This document shows, piece after piece, positions 1 to 6,945 of a DNA stretch of 8,420 bases. The first letter of the stretch is position 1. The number at the start of each line of letters is the position of its first letter. The notes under the pieces are model-generated. The model searched no databases and was not told the origin of the DNA. It was given only the letters and a program-made list of their open reading frames with translations. The stretch comes from DATJOQ01 sp050010455 (GTDB lineage Bacteria > Desulfobacterota > Binatia > Binatales > Binataceae): NCBI GenBank assembly GCA_050010455.1, contig JBEKLA010000188.1:1-8420 (forward strand), read 5' to 3'. Position numbers and translations under genes: made by a program.

Positions 1-1197
1 GAGCACTTTCTCGAGATCTTTAAAGAGGCCGTAAAGTGCCGGTTACGCAGCATGGGACCGGTTGGCGCGGACCTCAGCGGTGGCCTTGACTCTTCTTCGA
101 TAGTGTGTCTGGCGCAGTCGCTTTATCGCGCCGGGCAATCGTCTGACCATGGCTTCGAGACTTTCTCCCTCGTCTTCCCCCCCGGCACTCCATCCGATGA
201 GAGATCGTATATCGACGACGTGGCCAAGAAATGGGCGCTGAAGGCCAACCGATTGGCCGAGCACGTCCCGGCGGCTTCCTGCTACCAAGAGTCAGTTAGC
301 CGTTCTCTGGATTTCCCGTACTATCCTAATGGCGTCGGCGGTAACGCTTTGAGAGCCTTGGCAAGAACCAAGGGTATTCGCGTCAATCTGACCGGCCACG
401 GGGGAGACGAGCGATTGGGCCACAGCATGCGCCACTACGCCGATCTTTTGCGACGCGGGGACATTCCAAGCTTTGTGCGCGAAATGCGGTCCGACGCCTC
501 CAGCATCGGAACCGCAGCGGCAATCTCGCGCGCGCTGTCACTGGGGCTTGCGCCGCTGCTGCCGGACAATGTTCGCCGCGCTATCCGCAGCCTCAGGGGA
601 AGGAACAATGGGTTTTTTCCGTGGATCAACCCGGAATTTGCCCGACGCGTCAACTTAATTGAACGGCTTCACCCTAGCAGGTCAGGGCCGCGATTCCCCA
701 CATTCGCCCAGCAAGACGTTTATAAAGAGGTGTTTCAAGGAAACAATATCCACCCGTATGAACTCGAGGAACGGTCTGATTCGTGGTTCGGGCTGGAGGG
801 AAGGCATCCTTTCGAGGATCGTCGGATCGCTGAATTTGCGGTCCAGTTGCCAGAATCTCAGCGTTGGCGGGGGCGTCGGGAGAAGTTCGTGCTCCGCCAA
901 GCTATGCGGGGGCTTTTGCCGGAATCAGTGCGTCAGCGCTCGGGCAAGGGCGATTTCACCAACCTCTTTGAGGACGCGTTCAGACTGCTCGGTGGCGAAA
1001 CCCTGTTCGAGTCTTTGGCGATAGAGCCCCTTGGTTGGGTAGATGCGATCTGGGCGCGTAGGATGCTGGGCCTAGAACTGGATGTAAATGCTTGCGTTCG
1101 GCTAAGAGAAAGAGGTATAAGCTATTGCTTTCCAATGTGGATGATCTTTGGAATCAACCTATGGTTCCAGACCGTATTCTTGGAAGCCGAACGGTAG
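1..1197 (+). CDS. Lasso peptide macrolactam synthetase (C protein, asparagine-synthetase-like), 5' partial
   Basis: The reading frame is open from base 1 (frame 1, EHFLEIFKEAV...), so the gene starts upstream. About 398 C-terminal residues are seen out of a usual 600 or so, and the N-terminal glutaminase-like domain is outside the window. The visible part is the ATP-pyrophosphatase domain of the asparagine synthetase B family: PP-loop SGGLDSS at window residues 26-32, the GHGGDERLG segment near 132-140 (usually GGDELFGG), then RHPFEDRRIAEF near 268-279, REKFVLRQAM near 293 and RSGKGDF near 313. In lasso clusters this enzyme adenylates the Asp/Glu side chain of the core and lets the N-terminal amine attack it, closing the ring. 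The cyclase role, rather than asparagine synthesis, follows from the lasso-type precursor 61 bp downstream. The stop codon is TAG at 1195-1197. Confidence 0.88.
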   Translation, partial: EHFLEIFKEAVKCRLRSMGPVGADLSGGLDSSSIVCLAQSLYRAGQSSDHGFETFSLVFPPGTPSDERSYIDDVAKKWALKANRLAEHVPAASCYQESVSRSLDFPYYPNGVGGNALRALARTKGIRVNLTGHGGDERLGHSMRHYADLLRRGDIPSFVREMRSDASSIGTAAAISRALSLGLAPLLPDNVRRAIRSLRGRNNGFFPWINPEFARRVNLIERLHPSRSGPRFPTFAQQDVYKEVFQGNNIHPYELEERSDSWFGLEGRHPFEDRRIAEFAVQLPESQRWRGRREKFVLRQAMRGLLPESVRQRSGKGDFTNLFEDAFRLLGGETLFESLAIEPLGWVDAIWARRMLGLELDVNACVRLRERGISYCFPMWMIFGINLWFQTVFLEAER

Positions 1198-1249
1198 CCG
1201 GAGCAGATTTTGCGGCTCTGGAAACCTTGGAATGCAATCGATTCGAACT

Positions 1250-1255
1250 GGAGGA
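1250..1255 (+). promoter_or_regulatory. Ribosome-binding site of the lasso precursor gene
   Basis: GGAGGA lies three bases before the ATG at 1259. This near-consensus Shine-Dalgarno sequence selects ATG 1259 over the upstream in-frame ATG at 1148, which lies inside the cyclase gene, and over the GTG at 1289. Confidence 0.75.
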
Positions 1256-1258
1256 TTT

Positions 1259-1423
1259 ATGTCGCAGTCACCTCAGGGGCGTGCTTCAGTGAAACAAGAA
1301 ACCGCTAAAAGGAAGGCCTATCTGAAACCGGAACTCAAAGAATACGGCAGCGTGTCTCGTCTCACGCGCGGATCTAGTAGCCCACTTGGAGACGGCGCCG
1401 GTGGTCACAAGAAGTCGCTCTAA
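1259..1423 (+). CDS. Lasso peptide precursor (A protein), 54 aa
   Basis: This small basic protein carries the leader signature of lasso precursors: Tyr21-Leu-Lys-Pro24, then Leu26, Tyr29-Gly30 and LTRG at 35-38 (the YxxPxLxxYG...LT pattern read by the PqqD-like B1 protein). Thr36 is at position -2 of the predicted cut, as in most known precursors, and the Thr-Arg-Gly junction is the same as in astexin-1. The predicted core is residues 38-54, GSSSPLGDGAGGHKKSL. Gly1 and Asp8 are correctly spaced for an eight-residue isopeptide ring, leaving a nine-residue tail rich in Gly and Lys. The penultimate Ser16 is a candidate target for the kinase encoded downstream. The gene sits directly behind the cyclase gene, which supports the call. 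The cleavage site, the ring and the threaded fold are inferred, not seen. Confidence 0.85.
   Translation: MSQSPQGRASVKQETAKRKAYLKPELKEYGSVSRLTRGSSSPLGDGAGGHKKSL
1370..1420 (+). other. Predicted lasso core peptide (17 residues)
   Basis: This stretch encodes residues 38-54 of the precursor. Gly1 supplies the amine and Asp8 the carboxylate, and no other Asp or Glu exists in the core, so an eight-residue ring is the only one available from Gly1. The tail GAGGHKKSL has no large aromatic plug; only His13 and the two Lys (14, 15) are bulky enough to hold a thread. Confidence 0.7.
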
Positions 1424-1924
1424 TCGCGTAATGGAAGCATGTTTGCGTGGGTGCTCTGTGGGTGCTCTAGTGTCGTGAATTGCTGACGAACGTCGCGCCT
1501 CTCGGGGTGATTCCAGGCGCGGCTCGTCAGCCGATTGAATAGACGACCACAACCCGGCGGCGTGGTGTCTGACCCCGGCGATAAAGACATCGAGGGTTTG
1601 AGCCCGGATGCTGCCGGGTCGGTGCCGAGCGGCGATTGTCCGACCGGAGCCCGCTGAAGATCATAAGCGCTGGCGCGAGTGGTCGCTGTTCAACTACAGT
1701 CGCGAGTCGCGTCAGATTCCTAAGAGACATGTTGACTCGCCTCGGCCTTGCGGCCAAGGTTGATGTGTTCAAAGAACCGCTTCTTCGGCTGTAACGTGGA
1801 CGAGCTTCAAGCATCACCGGTGCGCTCGTCGATATTCAGTGAGGCGAGCGCTGCGTGGTTGATTGCCAGAATCGTTGCCAGGAATCCGACATAGTTATGT
1901 GGCTGAGGCCGCGAATTTAGAACC
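1424..1924 (+). other. Gene-free gap between lasso precursor and kinase
   Basis: No open frame with a credible start, ribosome-binding site or recognised domain was found on either strand. Visible items are an 11-bp tandem repeat (1448-1469), a short inverted repeat CCTTG-CGGC-CAAGG near 1746-1759 without a T-run, and a coding-like but start-less stretch at 1699-1794 in the plus frame (SRVRFLRDMLTRLGLAAKVD, then VFKEPLLRL and a stop). No second YxxPxLxxYG precursor was found in the three plus frames. The gap is unusually long for a cluster whose other genes touch or overlap, so a decayed gene or an insertion scar is possible. Confidence 0.6.
1448..1469 (+). repeat. Tandem repeat, 2 x 11 bp
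   Basis: TGGGTGCTCTG at 1448-1458 is followed at once by TGGGTGCTCTA at 1459-1469, with 10 of 11 positions identical. It lies 25 bp after the precursor stop. Its role is unknown, and it may be a simple slippage duplication. Confidence 0.7.
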
Positions 1925-2893
1925 GTGCGTTACCGGGTCTGCGGTCTAACTGTCAGCAGCGATACCCAACTGCCGGAACTGCTTTTGGCAGATGGGGAGC
2001 AAGACGCACAAATAGACGTGCGTTTGCGGATTCGGGACTCGTCGTCCGCGGATTTCCCAGCGCCTCGACGTTGGGTATTTTCGGATACTCTCGACAACGG
2101 TAGCCCTTGGCTATCCTGCGCCCAGACTGACGTGGGCTATCTCGTTCGCATCCATGAGATGGCGGATTTTTTTATTGACCCCGACGGTCGGGAAGTGAGT
2201 TGCTCTCCAGATCCGCGAATATCTGCGGAAACCCTGCGCCATCTTTTCATAGACCAGGTATTTCCCCGGCTGCTCAATCTGCGCGGCCAAGATGCGCTTC
2301 ACGCCACCTCAGTACTTACACCGGCGGGGCTGTGCGCTTTCGTGGGTCCTTCGGGTACGGGAAAGTCTACGCTGGCCGCGGCCTTCCAGCTTGCGGGCTA
2401 CCCCGTACTGAGCGACGATTGTTTGGTGGTGCGCGAAGAGGGCGAGCAGATAGTAGCGACGCCCGCCTACCCGGGGGTGCGCCTTTGGGAAGATACCATC
2501 GAGGCACTCCGTCACGAGGACAGCTTGGCGCTGCCGGTGGCCGATTACACCGTCAAGCGACGCGTGACAGTGTCGGGCCAGGCTAACGAGGTTTTCGCCC
2601 ATGCCTATCCGCTGGTGCGGATCTACGCGCCTGTGAGGTCGAGCGACCGGGAATCAAGCGAAATTCTCACTGTTCCTTCAATCGAGCCGCTGTCGCGCGG
2701 GGCCGCCTTCCTGGAACTGGTTTCATCGCTATTTCGACTCGACCTAACCGACCGCGAGATGCTGACCCGGCAGTTTCACTTCGTCGGACGGCTGCTCTCA
2801 CTTGTAACGATACGTCGGCTACGGATTCCCAACGCACTGTCCGCGCTGCCGGCGGTCCGCGACGCCATTCTGGCGGATCTTGAAGCCGCATGA
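1925..2893 (+). CDS. HPr-kinase-like precursor-modifying kinase of a lasso cluster
   Basis: The 322-residue protein has the nucleotide-binding core of HPr kinase/phosphorylase: LHATSV at 125-130, P-loop GPSGTGKST at 141-149, and LSDDCLVV at 162-169 (the Asp pair after the P-loop). PAYPGVRLW at 180-188 is typical of the stand-alone lasso-cluster members. The first 110 residues do not resemble the usual N-terminal domain of true HprK. In characterised clusters (the PadeK and ThcoK types) such proteins phosphorylate a serine at the C-terminus of the precursor. Here the precursor ends Ser-Leu, so Ser at core position 16 is the likeliest target, by inference. The start is GTG at 1925, giving MRYRVCGLTV, the usual beginning of the family. 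No strong ribosome-binding site is visible; the nearest GAGG (1905-1908) is 16 bases away. The stop overlaps the next gene by ATGA. Confidence 0.82.
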   Translation: MRYRVCGLTVSSDTQLPELLLADGEQDAQIDVRLRIRDSSSADFPAPRRWVFSDTLDNGSPWLSCAQTDVGYLVRIHEMADFFIDPDGREVSCSPDPRISAETLRHLFIDQVFPRLLNLRGQDALHATSVLTPAGLCAFVGPSGTGKSTLAAAFQLAGYPVLSDDCLVVREEGEQIVATPAYPGVRLWEDTIEALRHEDSLALPVADYTVKRRVTVSGQANEVFAHAYPLVRIYAPVRSSDRESSEILTVPSIEPLSRGAAFLELVSSLFRLDLTDREMLTRQFHFVGRLLSLVTIRRLRIPNALSALPAVRDAILADLEAA

Positions 2894-3669
2894 ATGTCGC
2901 GGCGATCTCGGTACGAAATCTTGTCAAACGATTTCCCCTAAGCAGGGGGTTGACGGAAATAGTTCGCCGGCCTTTTACACCGCGCTTGGCCACGGCGCTG
3001 GATGGCCTGGATTTGGAGGTAGGCTACGGCGAAATCTTTGGGCTGCTTGGCCCCAACGGCGCGGGCAAAACTACGCTGCTCAAGATTCTCTGCACTTTGG
3101 TTATGCCGACCGGCGGTATCGCTACCATCACCGGCCATAACGTGTTGCAGGCGCCTGCAAGCGTCCGTCAGGCGATAGGTTATTGCCTGGATACCGAAAG
3201 AAGCTTCTATTATCGCCTTACCGGGCGGCAGAACCTCGCGTTCTTCGGCGCGCTCAACAACCTCGAATCGAAGCAGGGCGCCGAGCGAATCGCGGAGTTG
3301 ACCGAGATGCTGGGGCTGAGTTACGCGATCGACAGGCCATTTGCGACTTATTCGAAGGGGATGCAACAGAAGCTTGGCCTGGCGCGTGCGCTGATGACCG
3401 ATCCGGGCGTGCTGCTGCTGGACGAGCCCACCAAGAGCCTCGATCCGGTCGCCGCGGCTGAATTCCGCCACTTCTTGAGAAAGACGCTGATCGACAGATT
3501 CGAGAAGACGATTCTTCTGGTGACGCATAGCCTCGAGGACGCCGCTGAATGCTGCGACCGTATCGCTTTGATGAATCAGGGCAGGATATCTTTGCGCGGC
3601 ACCTGGGCCGAGGTGGGCGGAGCGATTCGCAACGGCGGCTATTCTGCCGAGCACGCGGACCATCTGTGA
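2890..3669 (+). CDS. ABC transporter ATP-binding protein (ABC-2 export type)
   Basis: The 259-residue nucleotide-binding domain is complete: Walker A GPNGAGKTT at 54-62, the variant signature YSKGMQQKL at 154-162 (SKGMQ in place of LSGGQ, common in NatA/CcmA-like exporters), Walker B VLLLDEPTKSLDP at 174-186 with catalytic Glu179, and the switch His213 in VTHS. The ATG overlaps the TGA of the kinase gene as ATGA, and its own stop overlaps the permease start, so the three genes are very likely translationally coupled. With the permease it should form a dimeric exporter. In this cluster the probable cargo is the mature lasso peptide, for export or self-protection. It replaces the single-chain ABC exporter (D protein) found in microcin J25-type clusters. 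Confidence 0.9.
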   Translation: MNVAAISVRNLVKRFPLSRGLTEIVRRPFTPRLATALDGLDLEVGYGEIFGLLGPNGAGKTTLLKILCTLVMPTGGIATITGHNVLQAPASVRQAIGYCLDTERSFYYRLTGRQNLAFFGALNNLESKQGAERIAELTEMLGLSYAIDRPFATYSKGMQQKLGLARALMTDPGVLLLDEPTKSLDPVAAAEFRHFLRKTLIDRFEKTILLVTHSLEDAAECCDRIALMNQGRISLRGTWAEVGGAIRNGGYSAEHADHL

Positions 3670-4472
3670 TGAAGAAGCTGTGGGCCTTTATCAAGCGGGA
3701 TTTCCTGATCGAAACCAGCTATCGCTTCTCGGCGCTGTTGCAGATCGGCTCGATCGTGTTCACGGTGGCCAGCTACTACTATCTGGCTCGTTTCGTCGGC
3801 GCCTCGAAACCCGCTGACGATAATCCTGGCACGCAGGGCTACTTCGCGTTCGTGCTGATCGGCGTCGCCGTGCACGAATACTTGACCACTTCCCTCGACG
3901 CGTTTTCGCGCGGTATCCGCGAATCGCAGCTCGCGGGAACTTTGGGCGCGCTGCTTTCGACTCAGACCTCGCTCACGGCGGTTATCCTGTTGTCGGCTGC
4001 TTACCCGCTGGTTTGGACGACGTTTGTCGTGATGGTTTATCTGGTTTTGGGGATCGGGATCTTCGGTGTGCGTTTCGCGCTCGGGGATCTGAGCGCGGCA
4101 GGGCTGATCTTGCTCCTGTCAATCATCGCCTTTAGCGGATTGGGCACCCTTTCGGCCAGCTTTGTCATGGTCTTCAAACGCGGCAGCCCGGTGGTGTGGC
4201 TATTCGGTGGCCTGTCGTGGCTTTTGGGTGGTGTACTCTACCCCGTCGCGGTTCTGCCGTGGTGGCTGCGCCAAGCTTCGGCCCTGCTCCCGATCACGTA
4301 CGCGATCGAGGGTCTGCGGGCGGCCTTGCTGCGCGGCGCGCCGTGGCACGAACTGTGGCATAGCGTCGGGCCGCTGCTGCTAATCGCGGCGATCGTGTTT
4401 CCTCTCGGCATCGCGAGTTTTCAATTCGCGGCCCGTTATACCAGAATTGCCGGAACTCTTGAGCACTATTGA
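3669..4472 (+). CDS. ABC-2 type transporter permease
   Basis: The start is ATG 3669, which shares one base with the ATPase stop (TGATG) and gives MKKLWAFIKRDFLIETSYRF, a cytosolic amphipathic start typical of ABC-2 permeases. An ATG in the same frame at 3549 lies inside the ATPase gene and would add 40 unrelated residues. The 267-residue product has about six hydrophobic segments (roughly 21-41, 58-73, 103-132, 143-167, 175-196 and 233-254). The family segment LLPITYAIEGLRAALLRG at 206-223 precedes the last helix. It pairs with the upstream ATPase and sits in the cytoplasmic membrane. The substrate is inferred from cluster context only. No clear terminator follows. Confidence 0.88.
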   Translation: MKKLWAFIKRDFLIETSYRFSALLQIGSIVFTVASYYYLARFVGASKPADDNPGTQGYFAFVLIGVAVHEYLTTSLDAFSRGIRESQLAGTLGALLSTQTSLTAVILLSAAYPLVWTTFVVMVYLVLGIGIFGVRFALGDLSAAGLILLLSIIAFSGLGTLSASFVMVFKRGSPVVWLFGGLSWLLGGVLYPVAVLPWWLRQASALLPITYAIEGLRAALLRGAPWHELWHSVGPLLLIAAIVFPLGIASFQFAARYTRIAGTLEHY

Positions 4473-4708
4473 GGGGTTGATTCGATCGCTCGCGCGGCGC
4501 GGGTACTGGCTTAGGCTGCCGGGAGTGTCTGAATTTTCAAAGCTTGAGCGTTTTAATTTCGCGCCACTTGTCGAGAGGAATGACCAACTCAGTTTGCCGG
4601 CTCTCCACCCGCGGCGGATTTAGCACGCGCCACGGAGGCAACGACAACCAATGGTAGCGCCGACAACCATTAGCCGTCGAGCGGAGACGCCCGCGCGCCC
4701 GCGATACG

Positions 4709-4724
4709 GGCCGCTTTTGCGGCC
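4709..4724. repeat. Perfect inverted repeat upstream of the glycan gene
   Basis: GGCCGC and GCGGCC are separated by TTTT. There is no T-run after the stem on either strand, so it is not a classical terminator. It sits 35 bp before the GTG start of the next gene. It could be a protein site or a short mRNA hairpin, or chance in GC-rich DNA. The rest of the 4473-4758 gap shows nothing convincing. Confidence 0.35.
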
Positions 4725-4747
4725 TCGTCATTCAGTGGATAATTCGC

Positions 4748-4753
4748 AAGGGG
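4748..4753 (+). promoter_or_regulatory. Ribosome-binding site selecting the GTG start at 4759
   Basis: AAGGGG lies five bases before GTG 4759. The upstream in-frame ATG at 4651 has no such site and would add 36 low-complexity, Arg/Pro-rich residues ahead of the first membrane helix. Confidence 0.7.
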
Positions 4754-4758
4754 AAAGA

Positions 4759-6576
4759 GTGAACTCTAGCATTGCGGCGTTATCGACGGCGCTGGTCGCG
4801 TTCGTAATCTCGGCGGCCGGGGTGCCGCTTATGAAGCGGCTGGCGCTTCGTTACGAAGTCGTGTCCAAGCCTTCGGACGATCGCTGGCATCGCGAGCCAA
4901 CTCCGCTGCTGGGCGGTGTTGCTGTTATAGCCGGTTTCATAGTCGCGATTTTGTTCTTCGGTCATGTGGAAAAGTGGCTGGTGGTAGGGGCGGTCGCGCT
5001 TCTTGCCGTGGGGGCGATCGACGATACGCTGGTGCTCAGCGCGCGAGCGAAATTGATTTCGCAGTTGTTGGTAGTCGGACTAATCATGCGGAAGGCGCCG
5101 ATATTCAATATACTGCCGTGGCCGCCGCTGAATCTTCTACTGACTATCTTTTGGTTCGTTCTTACGATCAACGCCGTTAATCTAATCGATGGCCTCGACG
5201 GACTCGCCGGTGGGTTAGGGATCGCCTCTGCCCTTACGGTCGCTGCGCTGGCCGCGTTGCACGGTCAGACGATGGTTCTTGGATGGGCGCTCGCGCTCAG
5301 CGGAGCGCTGGCCGGCTTTCTGCTCTACAACTACAAGCCGGCTTCTATATTTATGGGCGATGCGGGGGCGCTTCCGGTCGGGTTTATTCTCGGCGGCTTG
5401 TCGATCGAGGCCAGCCTGCTAATCACCAACTCCTGGCTTGCCGCGACGGCGGTCCCTCTGCTCGTGGTGCTGGTTCCGGTGACCGATACTTTGGTGGTTA
5501 CGATTGGGCGGCTGGCGGCTGGCAGTTCAATTTCCCGGCGCGGGCTGGATCACTTCCATCATCGATTGGGAAAGCTTGGCCTGTCGGATCGCCGCGTGAT
5601 GCAACTGATGTGCGCTTTGGAGCTCGGGGCGGGAGCATGCGCGGTCATTCTGAGCCTGATGCGGCACTTCTACATCGTGGCTACGCTCTCGGCGGGTCTG
5701 CTCTTCTTCGCGCTGATCGGGCTGTTCCTGATTGATTTGAACCTGGATTCAACCGCTTCCGCGCGCGAGCGCGATCAGCGGCCTCGACTCGCGCGCGCCA
5801 TCCTGAGCCTGAACCTGAAGCGGCGGGTGTTCGAGGTAATCCTCGACGGCCTCCTGATAACCGTTGCATACTGTGCCGCGGTTTTGATTCGTCTCGACTT
5901 CAAGGTCGACCCCGATCTGTTTCACCTGTTGACCGTTGCCTTGCCATGGGTGATGGCAATCAGCTATCTGGCGTTCTTTAGTTCGGGTATCTATCGGGGT
6001 ACGTGGCGTCATTTTGGCCTCGAGGACGCCATGCGCTTCGGGCAAGGAGCGATGCTCGCGGCTTTCCTGTTATTCGCGACCGGGCGTTTTGCTCCGCTCA
6101 GATTCTCGGGCTCGATCCTGTGCATCTTTACGATCCTGTTGTTTAATTTGCTGGTCGCAACCCGGCTGTCGTTTCGAATCTTCCTTAAGGTCATCGACTT
6201 CCTGGCCCGGCCCTCAAGCTCGATAATCATCGTCGGTGCGAATAGCGGCGGCGAAGCGGCGTTATGGCATCTGTTCTCGGATCGCGGCAATCGCAAGATC
6301 AGGATGCTTGGATTCGTCGACGACGACACCTTCAAGCGCGGTAAGTTGATCCACGGCTATCGGGTGTTGGGTTCGATCGACGAGCTTGGCCGCATCTATC
6401 AGGAGTGCGCCTTCGACTCCGTTCTGATTGCCGCCGAGGCGCTTGCCGAAGAGCGCCTGGAGCTGGTGCGATCGTTCGTGCGCAGTCGCGATTTGCAATT
6501 GCGCCGATTCATAATTGGTATAAGCGACGTTGCGCCGGGAGCCCGGAGCGAGCGCAAGCAGCCAGGCTCAGAATAA
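4759..6576 (+). CDS. WecA/TagO-type sugar-1-phosphate transferase fused to a CapD/WbpM-like N-terminal region
   Basis: From GTG 4759 the protein has 605 residues in two parts. The first (about 1-330) is a polytopic polyprenyl-phosphate HexNAc-1-phosphate transferase: PTPLLGG at 47-53, the Asp pair in AIDD at 86-89, NAVNLIDGLDGLAGG at 138-152, GDAGA at 200-204, and HFHHR at 265-269, which marks WecA/TagO/WbpL-like enzymes rather than MraY. It would load a sugar phosphate from a UDP-sugar onto undecaprenyl phosphate, the first step of O-antigen, teichoic-type or exopolysaccharide chains. The second part (about 355-605) resembles the start of CapD/WbpM/FlaA1 proteins: membrane helices, YRGTWRHFG at 412-420, then a Rossmann-like unit IIIVGANSGGEAAL at 489-502 and FVDDD at 519-523. 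The chain stops before the NAD-dependent dehydratase domain that CapD/WbpM normally carries, so this half may sense or bind a nucleotide sugar. It stands alone on the strand, 286 bp after the transporter genes. Confidence 0.87.
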   Translation: MNSSIAALSTALVAFVISAAGVPLMKRLALRYEVVSKPSDDRWHREPTPLLGGVAVIAGFIVAILFFGHVEKWLVVGAVALLAVGAIDDTLVLSARAKLISQLLVVGLIMRKAPIFNILPWPPLNLLLTIFWFVLTINAVNLIDGLDGLAGGLGIASALTVAALAALHGQTMVLGWALALSGALAGFLLYNYKPASIFMGDAGALPVGFILGGLSIEASLLITNSWLAATAVPLLVVLVPVTDTLVVTIGRLAAGSSISRRGLDHFHHRLGKLGLSDRRVMQLMCALELGAGACAVILSLMRHFYIVATLSAGLLFFALIGLFLIDLNLDSTASARERDQRPRLARAILSLNLKRRVFEVILDGLLITVAYCAAVLIRLDFKVDPDLFHLLTVALPWVMAISYLAFFSSGIYRGTWRHFGLEDAMRFGQGAMLAAFLLFATGRFAPLRFSGSILCIFTILLFNLLVATRLSFRIFLKVIDFLARPSSSIIIVGANSGGEAALWHLFSDRGNRKIRMLGFVDDDTFKRGKLIHGYRVLGSIDELGRIYQECAFDSVLIAAEALAEERLELVRSFVRSRDLQLRRFIIGISDVAPGARSERKQPGSE

Positions 6577-6860
6577 CGGCGTTGGCAGGTGAAACGGTGT
6601 CTTTGCAATGCCGGTTGACGGTTCCGCATAGATTTTTGGAGCGAGCTGCCTGCCATCCGGCTTCGGGCCAGGGAAATTCGCACGTCGGCAAAGACGCTAT
6701 CGGGGTCACCCGCTCTTTCTGCAATTGCGTCCGTTCAACGTCAGCCGAACTACCTGAAGCATGTAGTCACCTCGGGTTATGCGGCAATAAGTGTGTAAAG
6801 CGGGATTGAGGGAGAAAGGGAAAGCGACGTACTCCTCTCTTTGGTTGAGAACGATAAAAG

Positions 6861-6876
6861 GCGCCCGGCCGGGCGC
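6861..6876. promoter_or_regulatory. Perfect 16-bp palindrome, possible antitoxin operator
   Basis: GCGCCCGGCCGGGCGC is perfectly self-complementary with no loop. It ends directly at the ribosome-binding site of the truncated antitoxin gene. Phd-type antitoxins repress their own operon by binding palindromes in this position, so an operator is a reasonable inference. It has no following T-run, so it is not a standard terminator. Confidence 0.4.
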
Positions 6877-6882
6877 GGGAGG
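6877..6882 (+). promoter_or_regulatory. Ribosome-binding site of the antitoxin remnant
   Basis: GGGCGCGGGAGG at 6871-6882 contains a strong Shine-Dalgarno core, with nine bases between GGGAGG and ATG 6892. This is the main reason to read 6892 as a genuine former gene start. Confidence 0.5.
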
Positions 6883-6891
6883 TACGTCGCG

Positions 6892-6942
6892 ATGGTGACA
6901 GTAACGATTGATGTGAGCGATGCCAAGGTGTTGCTGGCGGAG
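6892..6942 (+). pseudogene. Phd/YefM-type antitoxin, N-terminal remnant
   Basis: ATG 6892 gives MVTVTIDVSDAKVLLAE, which matches the first beta strand and helix of prevent-host-death antitoxins (consensus near M.TV.I.EAK..LSELL). After 17 codons the match ends and the frame runs into the antisense of an IS4-type transposase fragment (PRPLAQRSRQ...). Such antitoxins normally have about 75-95 residues and are followed by a toxin gene; neither the rest nor a toxin is present. Only 17 residues support the family call, so it is tentative, though the ribosome-binding site and palindrome add weight. An open frame continues to 7206 but is a chimera with non-coding sense. Confidence 0.5.
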
Positions 6943-6945
6943 CCG

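Larger units (their letters stand above)
6577..6891 (+). other. Intergenic region before the antitoxin remnant
   Basis: No credible gene is present on either strand; open frames lack starts with ribosome-binding sites and show no family resemblance. No T-rich terminator hairpin follows the glycan gene. The only structured items are the palindrome at 6861-6876 and the ribosome-binding site after it. Confidence 0.55.

Noticed and set aside
1286..1552. 88-codon minus-strand frame over the precursor gene
   Set aside because: It is antisense to a well-supported precursor with its own ribosome-binding site and shows no family features.
1746..1759. Hairpin as a terminator in the gap before the kinase
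   Set aside because: The stem has five base pairs and no T-run follows on either strand.
2938..3663. 241-codon open frame on the minus strand
   Set aside because: It lies wholly opposite the ABC ATPase gene, which has every family motif. The minus-strand product has no recognisable motif and is a GC-rich shadow.
3549..3668. Longer permease start at ATG 3549
   Set aside because: It would overlap the ATPase by 120 bp and add 40 unrelated residues. ATG 3669 has the usual overlapping TGATG junction and a normal permease N-terminus.
4537..4731. 64-codon minus-strand frame ending ELVIPLDKWREIKTLKL
   Set aside because: The last 30 residues look somewhat protein-like, but the front half is Arg-rich and there is no ribosome-binding site or known family. 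Kept out for lack of support.
4738..4743. GATAAT as a -10 box with TTTTGC at 4715-4720
   Set aside because: The spacing of 17 is right, but transcription would start near 4750, inside the ribosome-binding site at 4748-4753, which does not make sense for a gene that uses that site.
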